The translations under genes were made by a program, and so were the position numbers. Source: Lentimicrobium sp. (GTDB lineage: Bacteria; Bacteroidota; Bacteroidia; Bacteroidales; Lentimicrobiaceae). From it: DNA of 33,307 nucleotides. The stretch is from NCBI GenBank assembly GCA_023957275.1, contig JAMLHF010000049.1, forward strand, positions 1 to 33,307, given 5' to 3'. Positions 1 to 6,959 of the stretch are shown piece after piece; position 1 is the first letter of the stretch, and each line of letters starts with the position of its first letter. A model generated the notes under the pieces. That model saw only the letters and a list, made by a program, of their open reading frames with translations. It searched no databases and had not been told where the DNA came from.

Positions 1-93
1 CGTCCCGTCCGTGCATAAAATCAGACTTAGCAAGGTTTAAACGTCTTTTTACACCTAACAGGTTAGAAGAAAACCTGTTAGGAGGATCCTGGT
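1..93 (+). repeat. Hairpin element, copy 1 (left end cut)
   Basis: The order is a head around GACGTCCCGTCCGTGC, a middle with AATCAGACTTAGCAAGG, then a perfect 11-bp hairpin at 54-82 (arms CCTAACAGGTT and AACCTGTTAGG, loop AGAAGAA) and the tail AGGATCCTGGT. It is nearly identical to copy 2. No T-tract follows the hairpin on either strand, so it is not a standard intrinsic terminator. Confidence 0.85.
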
Positions 94-124
94 CCCCTTG
101 TGGCCTTGTCTCCATCTCCCCCAT

Positions 125-226
125 TGGCGCTGACGTCCCGTCCGTGCATAAAATCAGACTTAGCAAGGTTTAAACGTCTTTTTACACCTAACAGGTTAGA
201 AGAAAACCTGTTAGGAAGATCCTGGT
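125..226 (+). repeat. Hairpin element, copy 2
   Basis: A complete element with its hairpin at 187-215. It differs from copy 1 essentially by one base in the tail (AAGATCCTGGT). It starts only about 30 bp after copy 1 ends, so the two form a near-tandem pair, and it leads directly into the octamer tract and the 22-bp array. Confidence 0.88.
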
Positions 227-375
227 CCCCTTGTCCCCCCGTCTCCTTGTCCCCTTGTCACTCTCTGGAGAGTTGTCCTTTTCCGTGAGGAAGCCGTCCC
301 TCGCCCCGGCCCCTGAGCGGCGGTTGTTGAGCGTAGCCGAAACAAGCCGAAGGGCCGTCCCTCGTCCCCCCTTCA

Positions 376-529
376 GCGTCCCTCGCCCCTCCTTCAAGCG
401 TCCCTCGCCCCTCCTTCAAGCGTCCCTCGTCCCTCCTTCCAGCGTCCCTCGCCCCTCCTTCAAGCGTCCCTCGCCCCTCCTTCAAGCGTCCCTCGCCCCT
501 CCTTCAAGCGTCCCTCGCCCCTCCTTCAA
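376..529 (+). repeat. 22-bp tandem array A, seven units
   Basis: Seven consecutive 22-bp units start at 376, 398, 420, 442, 464, 486 and 508. Each unit reads GCGTCCCTC, then GCCCCTCC or GTCCCTCC, then TTCAA or TTCCA. A degenerate unit (GCCGTCCCTCGTCCC) sits just before, at about 352-375. There are no unique spacers, so this is not CRISPR. A homologous array lies at 3088-3238. Confidence 0.9.
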
Positions 530-588
530 AACACGTTTGCATAACAAAAGGAATAAAACTATATTTGAGCATCCCAAACACAGGAAAT

Positions 589-1188
589 ATGTCACACTGG
601 CTGGAAGATGCGGAGCGCAACGCTACCGTCAGGAAATTATCAGAGAAAGAGGAACGGATCAGGCAGAAAATGCTGAGGGTACAGGAGAACTATACCGGAG
701 TGAAGACCCTTTACGACCCGTTTATTGACGGGCTTTACACCCTGATCAACCGGGCCAACAACCTGCCGGGGGAACGCCGCCGACTCTTCGGCATGATCGA
801 CGCACGGCCAAGGTCTTCGAAACTCGACAACCAGCTGAACATCTTCTCAAGCAGCCGCAAGCTTGAGCCCAGAAAGCTGTTTGGGTTGCTGCCGCCTTTG
901 TTTCCTGTGCAAATGAGGCTGGTAAGGGCTGTTTTTATCAGTGTATCCGATAAACCGGGCATGATCGGCATTGAGTTTAAGGAGAAGCGCAGCCGCAAGC
1001 GGCGCGACAACGGCTTGCATGAGCATTACCGCGGGGGTATCCATGTGCTTCACAGCTTTAAGGCAGAAAGCCTGAGCGATGAACTGTCGCTGGAGATCAT
1101 CGACTGGCTGGCTTTCAGCGCCGACCTGAAAGACCTCAGCTACCTCCTGTCCCATACGGGGAAAACCAGGATCATCAACGCGGACTAA
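589..1188 (+). CDS. Unrecognised 199-aa protein
   Basis: I do not recognise this family. The frame also opens at a TTG at 565, but I chose the ATG at 589 because AGGAAAT precedes it and the product then begins MSHWLEDAERN. The N-terminal 45 residues are highly charged and probably helical (a run of KLSEKEERIRQKMLR type). The middle holds a hydrophobic stretch around KLFGLLPPLFPVQMRLVRAV, followed by a basic segment (EKRSRKRRD). The C-terminus contains repeated leucines with aspartates. There is no signal peptide and no clear membrane span, so the protein should be cytosolic. It is transcribed away from the 22-bp array, which ends 60 bp upstream, and it converges on the next small gene. No function is inferred. 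Confidence 0.65.
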   Translation: MSHWLEDAERNATVRKLSEKEERIRQKMLRVQENYTGVKTLYDPFIDGLYTLINRANNLPGERRRLFGMIDARPRSSKLDNQLNIFSSSRKLEPRKLFGLLPPLFPVQMRLVRAVFISVSDKPGMIGIEFKEKRSRKRRDNGLHEHYRGGIHVLHSFKAESLSDELSLEIIDWLAFSADLKDLSYLLSHTGKTRIINAD

Positions 1189-1247
1189 GACGGCAAGGCG
1201 TTGTTGATCTTATTTTGCCGGCATACCCCGCAGAACCGGTGTTTGTG

Positions 1248-1517
1248 CTAATCCTGCACCGCCTTTTTTTTCCGGAAGACAAGGGGGATATTTTCGCGGT
1301 CGGGCGCACCGATTTCCACCAGTTCCCAGTCCTTATCGTACGCGTCGATGCGGTGCTTGAGCACGGTGAAGCGTTCCTGCGCCGAAGGAGCCGTCCCCTC
1401 CCAGTTAACAAGTTCCACGCGGTATTGCAGGGTTTTCTTCCGTCCGTTGATCCGGACCTCAATCTCCACATTCTGCTCCGGCTCAGTGTCGGGAATCAGG
1501 ATTACCACTTCTCTCAT
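1248..1517 (-). CDS. Unrecognised 89-aa cytosolic protein
   Basis: A short gene starting at an ATG (MREVVILIPDTEPEQNVEIE). The product alternates beta-like stretches (VVILIP, VEIEVRING, LQYRVELVNW) with charged turns, and contains a segment with ERFTVLKHRIDAYDKDWELVEIG. It has no signal peptide, cysteine motif or membrane span. It may be a small beta-rich ligand- or protein-binding fold, but I cannot name a family. The steady codon use over the whole frame and the convergent position against the 589-1188 gene support a real gene. It lies about 85 bp downstream of the GyrI-like gene on the same strand, so the two may be cotranscribed. Confidence 0.6.
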   Translation of the reverse strand: MREVVILIPDTEPEQNVEIEVRINGRKKTLQYRVELVNWEGTAPSAQERFTVLKHRIDAYDKDWELVEIGAPDRENIPLVFRKKKAVQD

Positions 1518-1601
1518 ATCAGCTGGATTTATAGTGTTTGAGTCATTGGATTTCAGTTATTTCCGGGTTCTGTCCTGATGCCCGAAGTGCCGCGTCCTGC
1601 C

Positions 1602-2156
1602 TTATTTTACCACTTCGAAAAGATAGATAATCGTTTTGTTGCTGTCGTAGATTTCCATAGCCGGCGCCTGTGCATAACCCTTGTCCTTCATGTATTTTTT
1701 CAGGGCCGGGTACACCTTAACAATGCCGGCAAATACCGAAAGCTGACTGCGAAATGGGATTTCGGAAGTAACATAAAGCTTTTCAGGGATTTCCATAATG
1801 GCATATTTACCGCTAAGGGTTTTGATGCGACTGGTGTCCGCCGGTTCGAGGATACACCCGGCAATACTGCGCAACTCCTCCCCGGGGGTTGTTTTGGGAT
1901 CATCGTAATAAATCCCGAAACCCCTGAAGGTTTCGATGTTATCTTCCTCTTTGAGCCGCTCATAGATACGGTCCATTATGCGGGCGGTACCTTTATACGG
2001 GCCGGTATGCTCTTCATAGACAAGCACAAAAGGGCCCATGGTTTTTTCATGGATTTCGGAATTGCTGAAAAAACCCGACCAGGCGAGGGCCAGAACAAGC
2101 AGGGTGGGGATCGTCAGCACGAAGATGATGATTGACACGCCGATTTTTCTTTTCAT
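1602..2156 (-). CDS. GyrI-like effector-binding domain protein with N-terminal membrane anchor
   Basis: The product is about 184 aa from the chosen ATG at 2156 (MKRKIGVSIIIF). Another in-frame ATG seven codons upstream would only extend the cytosolic tail. Residues about 5-28 form one membrane span or signal anchor. The rest resembles the GyrI-like small-molecule-binding fold: an early HTGPYKG segment, a central FRGFGIYYDDPKTTPGEELRS (in two parts, FRGFGIYYDD and PKTTPGEELRS), and a late VYPALKKYMKDKGY helix followed by EIYDSN. Proteins of this family bind hydrophobic or cationic ligands, and some are linked to heme or drug sensing. The domain should lie in the periplasm or at the membrane face. 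The ligand is unknown. A 1-kb repeat field lies upstream, and I saw no clear promoter in it. Confidence 0.7.
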   Translation of the reverse strand: MKRKIGVSIIIFVLTIPTLLVLALAWSGFFSNSEIHEKTMGPFVLVYEEHTGPYKGTARIMDRIYERLKEEDNIETFRGFGIYYDDPKTTPGEELRSIAGCILEPADTSRIKTLSGKYAIMEIPEKLYVTSEIPFRSQLSVFAGIVKVYPALKKYMKDKGYAQAPAMEIYDSNKTIIYLFEVVK

Positions 2157-2501
2157 GAGGAATGGGTTAACGCACATCTGCTACGGAAATATTTTATTCC
2201 AATAATGTGCCATGATCTGTAATAGATTGATATTCTGAACTAAACAATAATGACCTGCGGCAAAGGATATCAGGAACGAACACCCCTTGTCCGTAAACGT
2301 ACAGCCTGTTCAGCTGAAATCAGTTTTGCTATAGGTCAACAAAAGAACGGTTTTGAAAGGAATGTGTTCAAGCGGGATTGAAATACCCATAAACCTAACC
2401 GTACATCAACGGAAAGAGCCACGCATAAAGCTTCCGCCATGGCTGAGCAGGCTGCAATGACGCAAAGATGATTTTATACATCTTCTTTTCATTTTCAACC
2501 G

Positions 2502-2605
2502 CTGGCGCTGACGTCCCGTCCGTGCATAAAATCAGACTTAGCAAGGTTTAATCGTCCTTATTACACCTGACAGGTTAGAAGAAAACCTGTTAGGAGGATC
2601 CTGGT
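2502..2605 (+). repeat. Hairpin element, copy 3
   Basis: A full-length element with its hairpin at 2566-2594. The left arm reads CCTGACAGGTT, so one A-T pair becomes G-T, which would still pair as G-U in RNA. A CCTTGTCN octamer tract of about four units follows directly. Confidence 0.87.
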
Positions 2606-2644
2606 CCCCTTGTCGCCTTGTCTCCTTGTCCCCTTGTCCCCCGT

Positions 2645-2747
2645 AGACGCTGACGTCCCGTCCGTGCATAAAATCAGACTTAGCAAGGTTTAAACGTCTT
2701 TATTACACCTAACAGGTTAGAAAAAAACCTGTTAGGAGGATCCTGGT
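2645..2747 (+). repeat. Hairpin element, copy 4
   Basis: A full-length element with its hairpin at 2708-2736 and loop AGAAAAA. It is followed by octamers, a CTCTGGAGAG palindrome and about one and a half units of the 22-bp repeat (roughly 2806-2845). Confidence 0.87.
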
Positions 2748-2856
2748 CCCCTTGTCGCCTTGTCTCCTTGTCACTCTCTGGAGAGTTTTCCTTTTCCGCG
2801 AGGAAGCCGTCCCTCGTCCCTCCTTTCAGCGTCCCTCGCCCCCTTGTCACCCGCGT

Positions 2857-2959
2857 TGGCGCTGACGTCCCGTCCTTGCATAAAATTAAACTTAGCAAGG
2901 TTTAATCGTCTTTATTACACCTAACAGGTTAGAAAAAAACCTGTTAGGTGATTCCTGGT
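2857..2959 (+). repeat. Hairpin element, copy 5
   Basis: A full-length element. The tail reads GTGATTCCTGGT, which lengthens the stem to 13 bp (CACCTAACAGGTT with AACCTGTTAGGTG, 2918-2950). Together with the array that follows, it forms a block of about 380 bp homologous to 125-529. Confidence 0.87.
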
Positions 2960-3087
2960 CTCCTTGCCTCCCCGTCTCCTTGTCCCCTTGTCACTGTCTG
3001 GAGAGTTTTCCTTTTCAGTGAGGAGGCCGTCCCTCGCCCCGGCCCCTGAGCGGCGGTTGTTGAGCGTAGCCGAAACAAGCCGAAGGG

Positions 3088-3238
3088 CCGTCCCTCGTCC
3101 CCCCTTCAGCGTCCCTCGTCCCCCCTTCAGCGTCCCTCGCCCCTCCTTCAAGCGTCCCTCGTCCCTCCTTCAAGCGTCCCTCGCCCCTCCTTCAAGCGTC
3201 CCTCGTCCCTCCTTTCAGCGTCCCTCGTCCCTCCTTCA
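3088..3238 (+). repeat. 22-bp tandem array B, about seven units of 21-22 bp
   Basis: Units start near 3088, 3109, 3130, 3152, 3174, 3196 and 3218 and share GCGTCCCTC plus a CCTCC-TTCA end with array A. Unit length varies between 21 and 22 bp. The last unit supplies the stop codon of the YfcC gene (TGA, read on the minus strand at 3238-3236), so the array abuts that coding sequence without a gap. Confidence 0.88.
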
Positions 3239-4837
3239 GAATCCGTTCAGCTGCATCGTCACCGTTGGGATCAGCAGCAGGAAACCCAGGATAACCAGGA
3301 TGATCATCAGGGGGGTGACCCATTTCACCCATTTGTTAAAAGGGATCTTTGCCACGCCCAGGGCGCCGATCAGCACGCCGGAGGTCGGGGTGATCATATT
3401 GGTAAAGCCATCGCCGAACTGAAAAGCCATTACAGTTGCCTGTCGCGAAAGTCCGATCAGATCGGAGAACTGCGACATGATAGGCATGGTAAGGGCAGCT
3501 TTTGCCGAGCCGGAGGGAATAAACACATTGATGGCCGTCTGCATCACATACATGCTGCCTACGGTTGCCACCTTGCCCATATCTGCCATGGCGCCGGAGA
3601 CATTGTGAAGCAATGTGTCGATAATTTGTCCGTTGTTGAGGATGATGATGATGCCCCCCGCCAGTCCCACAACCAGCGCGGCGCCGGTGATGTCCTTCAC
3701 CCCTTCGAGAAACAGCCGGGTGATGGTGTTGGGAGAATAATCCATTGAAATGCCTGAGAAGATGCCCAGCGCCATAAACAGGGTGGCAATTTCCATAACG
3801 TACCAGCCGTAGCCCATTACCCCCACGATCAGCATCAGGATGGTAAACGAGAGCATATTGAGGATAAAGAAGTGCACCGATTTACGCAGGGAAAAGTAGC
3901 CGCCAATGGCAAATGCCACGGCCAGCACGGGAAAAACAGGCCAGACTACTGAAGCGTTGCCTACAGTGAGACGGGTGGTGGACAAGGCAAAAGCACAATA
4001 AGCAAACACCGCGGTAAGTATGATCCAGCTGACCCAGGCAGCCTTCGGGGTTTCGAACTTTATGGCTTCTGTGGACTCCTCCTGTCGGTTTCTCCAGTAT
4101 GCATCTTCTTCATATACAGGCGATTTCTGCGGATGCTTCCGGATGCGGTGCATATAACGCAGTATCCATGCGATGCCGACGATATTGATCACCACCCAGC
4201 AGAAGAAACGGTATTCAATGCCTGAAAAGAGCGGGAGGTGCGACAGTCCCTGGGCGATGCCTATGGTGAAGGGGTTGAGCAGGGCGCCTGCAAACCCCAG
4301 GGCGGCGGCCACATAACACATATACAGTCCCGTGATGGAGTCATAACCCATGCTGATGGACAATGGTACGAATATAATTACGAAGGCGATGGTTTCTTCG
4401 CTCATGCCGAAAGTTGCCCCGAAAATACTGAAAAGCAATACGATAAGCGTAACGATGATATTATCGACCCCCAGGCGGCGGATGGTGCGCCTGTTTTCAA
4501 GACGGCGTGCCCTTTTGAGAAAAGAAAGTATTCCAACGTCTATTGCTTTGCTGTGGTTCATGATCCAGAAAGCGCCTCCGATCATCAGGATAAAGACAAT
4601 GATATCCGCCTTGTCGACAAATCCGTCGAAAAATGCCGAGAACACCTGCCAGGTCTGGGGCTGGCTTTCGGTATAACTAAAGGAGTCATCGGCAATCACT
4701 TCGCGCTCTGTCCCGTTGATTTCCACCACAGTACGCTCATAGCGTCCCCCGGGAATTACCCAGGTCAGAAATGCCGAGAAAAGGATCAGATAGAAGATGA
4801 TTACATAAGTATGCGGGAATTTCCTTGTTTTGGCCAT
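3236..4837 (-). CDS. YfcC family membrane transporter
   Basis: The product is 533 aa and highly hydrophobic, with about a dozen predicted membrane spans starting at residue 10. It resembles the YfcC/DcuC-type carrier family, secondary transporters placed near C4-dicarboxylate and basic amino-acid carriers. Family-like segments are the opening HTYVIIFYLILFSAFLTWV with PGGRY, the EETIAFVIIFVPLSISMGYD helix, GGIIIILNNGQIIDT, and the re-entrant-like FIPSGSAKAALTMPIM followed by FGDGFTNMITPTSGVLIG. Such transporters often take up peptides or amino acids, but the substrate cannot be read here. The ATG at 4837 lies 19 bp downstream of a TATTTTTG box. It is probably a single-gene transcript, with array B at its 3' end. 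Confidence 0.85.
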   Translation of the reverse strand: MAKTRKFPHTYVIIFYLILFSAFLTWVIPGGRYERTVVEINGTEREVIADDSFSYTESQPQTWQVFSAFFDGFVDKADIIVFILMIGGAFWIMNHSKAIDVGILSFLKRARRLENRRTIRRLGVDNIIVTLIVLLFSIFGATFGMSEETIAFVIIFVPLSISMGYDSITGLYMCYVAAALGFAGALLNPFTIGIAQGLSHLPLFSGIEYRFFCWVVINIVGIAWILRYMHRIRKHPQKSPVYEEDAYWRNRQEESTEAIKFETPKAAWVSWIILTAVFAYCAFALSTTRLTVGNASVVWPVFPVLAVAFAIGGYFSLRKSVHFFILNMLSFTILMLIVGVMGYGWYVMEIATLFMALGIFSGISMDYSPNTITRLFLEGVKDITGAALVVGLAGGIIIILNNGQIIDTLLHNVSGAMADMGKVATVGSMYVMQTAINVFIPSGSAKAALTMPIMSQFSDLIGLSRQATVMAFQFGDGFTNMITPTSGVLIGALGVAKIPFNKWVKWVTPLMIILVILGFLLLIPTVTMQLNGF

Positions 4838-4855
4838 AGCTTGTGCATTGAATTA

Positions 4856-4863
4856 CAAAAATA
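4856..4863 (-). promoter_or_regulatory. Putative -7 box of the YfcC gene
   Basis: On the minus strand TATTTTTG matches the Bacteroidota -7 form TAnnTTTG and lies 19 bp before the ATG. No convincing -33 TTTG was found at normal spacing. Confidence 0.4.
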
Positions 4864-5357
4864 GAAATTCCCGGCAATCACCAGGTAATACAGAGAGAAA
4901 AGACAGGATATATACCTGTGGAGCAGCATGATTTACACCCTGAGGCCTGGGCGGCTAAATGAGGAAAGCAATCCTTGAATTCAGACATGCTGATGTTATA
5001 TCCGGGTGTTCAGGTGTTCGGGTGCCCGTGTCCGTTAAATGTTGCGCAATGTGAAAATCCCGCCATTAGTAATACATATTGTCAAATTTATGTCGGTCTG
5101 ATGTGCTCTGCTCCCGGCAAAGCAGCCGGGACAGGTTGTGCCCTAATGTGTCCTAATGTGTCTATTGTGGTTCAATGATTCACATGGTAAACTCCTTGGC
5201 ACACGTCGGGTGATATACGCGAACTTGGCGTATAGAAGGTTCTCTCTGCGGCCCTCTTCGAAAAATCTCTGCGGACTCTGCGGTTAAGTATTTTTTACCG
5301 CAAAGGCCGTGGAGCAATCGCAATCCCGATCGCCATCGGGAGCGCGGAGGGGCTTCC

Positions 5358-5402
5358 GGGAAAAAAGAAGACCCGACAAGCCGGAAAAAGACTTGTCAGG
5401 TC
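5358..5402 (-). terminator. Intrinsic terminator downstream of the metallophosphoesterase
   Basis: On the minus strand an 11-bp stem (GACCTGACAAG with CTTGTCGGGTC, including one U-G pair in RNA) is followed directly by TTCTTTTTTCCC. It lies about 155 bp beyond the metallophosphoesterase stop, so it would end that transcript after a long 3' leader. Confidence 0.6.
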
Positions 5403-5557
5403 AGTCGTTGATTGTTTCAGCCAGGCCCTGTGGGGAAGTCAGAAATTGCGGGTTCTCAAAATAATCTTTGCGTCGTGGCGTCTTTGCGCGGGGTACGTTA
5501 TGCTTTCTGCCTGGCATGCGCCGGAAGACGCTTGCCACCAATCCGCTTCAGAAAACC

Positions 5558-6709
5558 CTACCTGAATCTAAGCAATATATTTACCACTTCAGGCCGGTGG
5601 CCGGTTCGCACCGGCGGGCCCCAGCCACCAAATCCCGGGGATACGTAAATATGAGTGTTTCCCTTCTTTTTGTAGCCCATACTCACCTCGTACACGGCGC
5701 GGGTGATAAAGTTGAGCGGCCACAATTGTCCGTGGTGGGTGTGTCCCGACAGCTGCAGATCCACTCCGGCTTCCATGGCTTTCTCCAGTGCAAAGGGCTG
5801 ATGGTCGAGCAGGATTACCGGCCGGCTGAGGTCTGCGCCCAGCAGCAGTTCCTTCACCTCTTTCCGGGATTTTCCGCTGAAGCGGTTTTTATCGCGGTCT
5901 TCGCGTCCGGCCACATAAAAAGCATCCGCAACCTTCACCACGCTGTCGCGCAACATGGTAATGCCATGCGCTTCAAGGTATTTTACCGCCGCTTCGGCAC
6001 CGCCGATATACTCATGGTTTCCGGTGATGCCGTAAACGCCCAGCGGAGCTTTGAGGCGGGTGAGCGCTTCGCCCAGGTTCTGACGGATTACGGGAGCAAG
6101 GTCCTCATCCACAATATCGCCGGCCAGCAATATAATATCCGGATTCAGGGCATTGATCGAATCCACCAGCTTCCCTGTGCGCCTTGGCCCGATCAGCGTA
6201 CCCATATGGATATCCGAAGCCATGGCAATCTTCAGCTCCTTCAGCCCGCTGGCTTCTTTCGGGATGTCGAGTACCAGCTTAGTCGTTTTCGGGGTAATGG
6301 CATTGATATAACCGGCCAGCACAATGACGGCTGTTGCTGCCATACCCAGGTAAAGGACATTAAGCTTCCCGCGTGAAGTATGCAGTATCTGCGGTAAAAA
6401 GCCGGTGAAATGGTCGGCCAGGCGAATAAGGTCGATCAGCACAACCATAAGGAACCCATACAGCATCACGGCAAGCCAGAAGGCCCCCACCCAGGTGAGC
6501 ACATCACTCAGCAGCGAAAGATAGGCCCGCTCCAGAAAACGGCCGGCCACATAAGCCGAGGCCAGGATCAGAAAACCCCAGCGGAACCATCCCCTGAAGC
6601 TGCTGTCGGCAGGAATGGCCTGCATTGACCTTGCGTAAATATAATAGTTGACCGAAGCGTATATCAGCAGCACAATGCTGAAAAAGACCAGAAACTGATA
6701 GGATTTCAT
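5558..6709 (-). CDS. Membrane-anchored metallophosphoesterase, YkuE-like
   Basis: The product is 383 aa. About four N-terminal membrane spans (roughly residues 5-25, 42-60, 72-95 and 117-137) are followed by a calcineurin-like phosphoesterase domain. Metal-binding motifs are in order: D166-x-H168 in ASDIHMG, D198 in AGDIV, N231-H232-E233 in GNHEY, H293 in LDHQP, and H313/H315 in SGHTHHGQ. The core is therefore intact and should hold two metal ions. Relatives include YkuE and UDP-diacylglucosamine-type hydrolases, so a lipid or nucleotide phosphate substrate near the membrane is plausible but unproven. The gene is divergent from guaC and appears to be transcribed alone. Confidence 0.88.
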   Translation of the reverse strand: MKSYQFLVFFSIVLLIYASVNYYIYARSMQAIPADSSFRGWFRWGFLILASAYVAGRFLERAYLSLLSDVLTWVGAFWLAVMLYGFLMVVLIDLIRLADHFTGFLPQILHTSRGKLNVLYLGMAATAVIVLAGYINAITPKTTKLVLDIPKEASGLKELKIAMASDIHMGTLIGPRRTGKLVDSINALNPDIILLAGDIVDEDLAPVIRQNLGEALTRLKAPLGVYGITGNHEYIGGAEAAVKYLEAHGITMLRDSVVKVADAFYVAGREDRDKNRFSGKSRKEVKELLLGADLSRPVILLDHQPFALEKAMEAGVDLQLSGHTHHGQLWPLNFITRAVYEVSMGYKKKGNTHIYVSPGFGGWGPPVRTGHRPEVVNILLRFR

Positions 6710-6938
6710 TATTTGACAATCATTAATTAAGAGCAGTATAAACAGTTATAGATGTATTAAGTTTTAAGCGAACCCTGATACATACTTCCCGTGACTGCGC
6801 AAAGCGGCCGGATGCCCGCTCCCCTGCATACACAGTTACCTGCGGAAGAGCAAGTCATATTTTCTTTATAACAGCCCTGAAATTCTGAAAGATCTGCTCC
6901 GGAATTCTATCCTGCAAGAATGAAAAACATGAATGCAT

Positions 6939-6946
6939 TATCTTTG
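6939..6946 (+). promoter_or_regulatory. Putative -7 box of guaC
   Basis: TATCTTTG matches TAnnTTTG. It overlaps the codons of a longer open frame starting at 6933, which argues that translation really starts at the ATG at 6960, leaving a leader of only about 8-10 nt. Confidence 0.5.
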
Positions 6947-6959
6947 TAAAAAAACAGGT

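Larger units (their letters stand above)
1..588. other. Gene-free repeat field 1
   Basis: No believable gene lies here. The stretch holds two copies of the roughly 100-bp hairpin element (1-93 and 125-226), octamer tracts of the form CCTTGTCN, a short CTCTGGAGAG palindrome near 264, a TTGTTGAGCGTAGC block (about 326-350) and a 22-bp tandem array (376-529). Open frames through it read as Gly/Arg/Thr-rich low-complexity protein, but the 22-bp unit changes frame at each repeat, so I do not treat them as coding. The left edge of the window cuts the first element. Confidence 0.8.
2157..3235. other. Gene-free repeat field 2
   Basis: From 2157 to about 2500 I see no repeat, promoter box or gene, apart from a 6-bp hairpin (AAGATG...CATCTT, 2466-2485) followed by a T-rich run. 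From 2502 onward there are three hairpin elements, CCTTGTCN octamer tracts after each, CTCTGGAGAG or related palindromes, the TTGTTGAGCGTAGCCG block (about 3056-3080) and 22-bp array B, which runs into the stop codon of the YfcC gene. Confidence 0.8.
4838..5557. other. Gene-free stretch with decayed repeats
   Basis: Short frames here have poor coding character. The region holds a drifted GGTGTTCAGG tract (about 5006-5030), a 7-bp hairpin TATACGC/GCGTATA (5214-5234), CTCTGCGG-type relics (about 5242-5310), a 7-bp hairpin TCCCGAT/ATCGGGA (5324-5341) and an intrinsic terminator for the gene to the right (5358-5402). Confidence 0.6.

Noticed and set aside
54-82. The recurrent hairpin as a rho-independent terminator
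   Set aside because: No T-tract follows on either strand in any copy, and copies occur between divergent as well as convergent genes.
83-90. AGGATCCT palindrome in the element tail as a conserved regulatory operator
   Set aside because: It is absent from copies 2 and 5-9, so it is a subtype difference and not a conserved site.
376-529. CRISPR array
   Set aside because: The repeats are directly adjacent with no unique spacers, and there are no cas genes.
188-530. Gly/Arg-rich frames (repeats like KEGRGTLKGG) through array A on both strands, and the equivalents at 2680-3422
   Set aside because: The repeat unit is 22 bp, so frames shift every unit; the protein is a by-product of GC-rich repeats without stops.
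4975-5178. 67-codon cysteine-containing frame
   Set aside because: No recognisable features, a drifted intergenic repeat word at its start, and no promoter.
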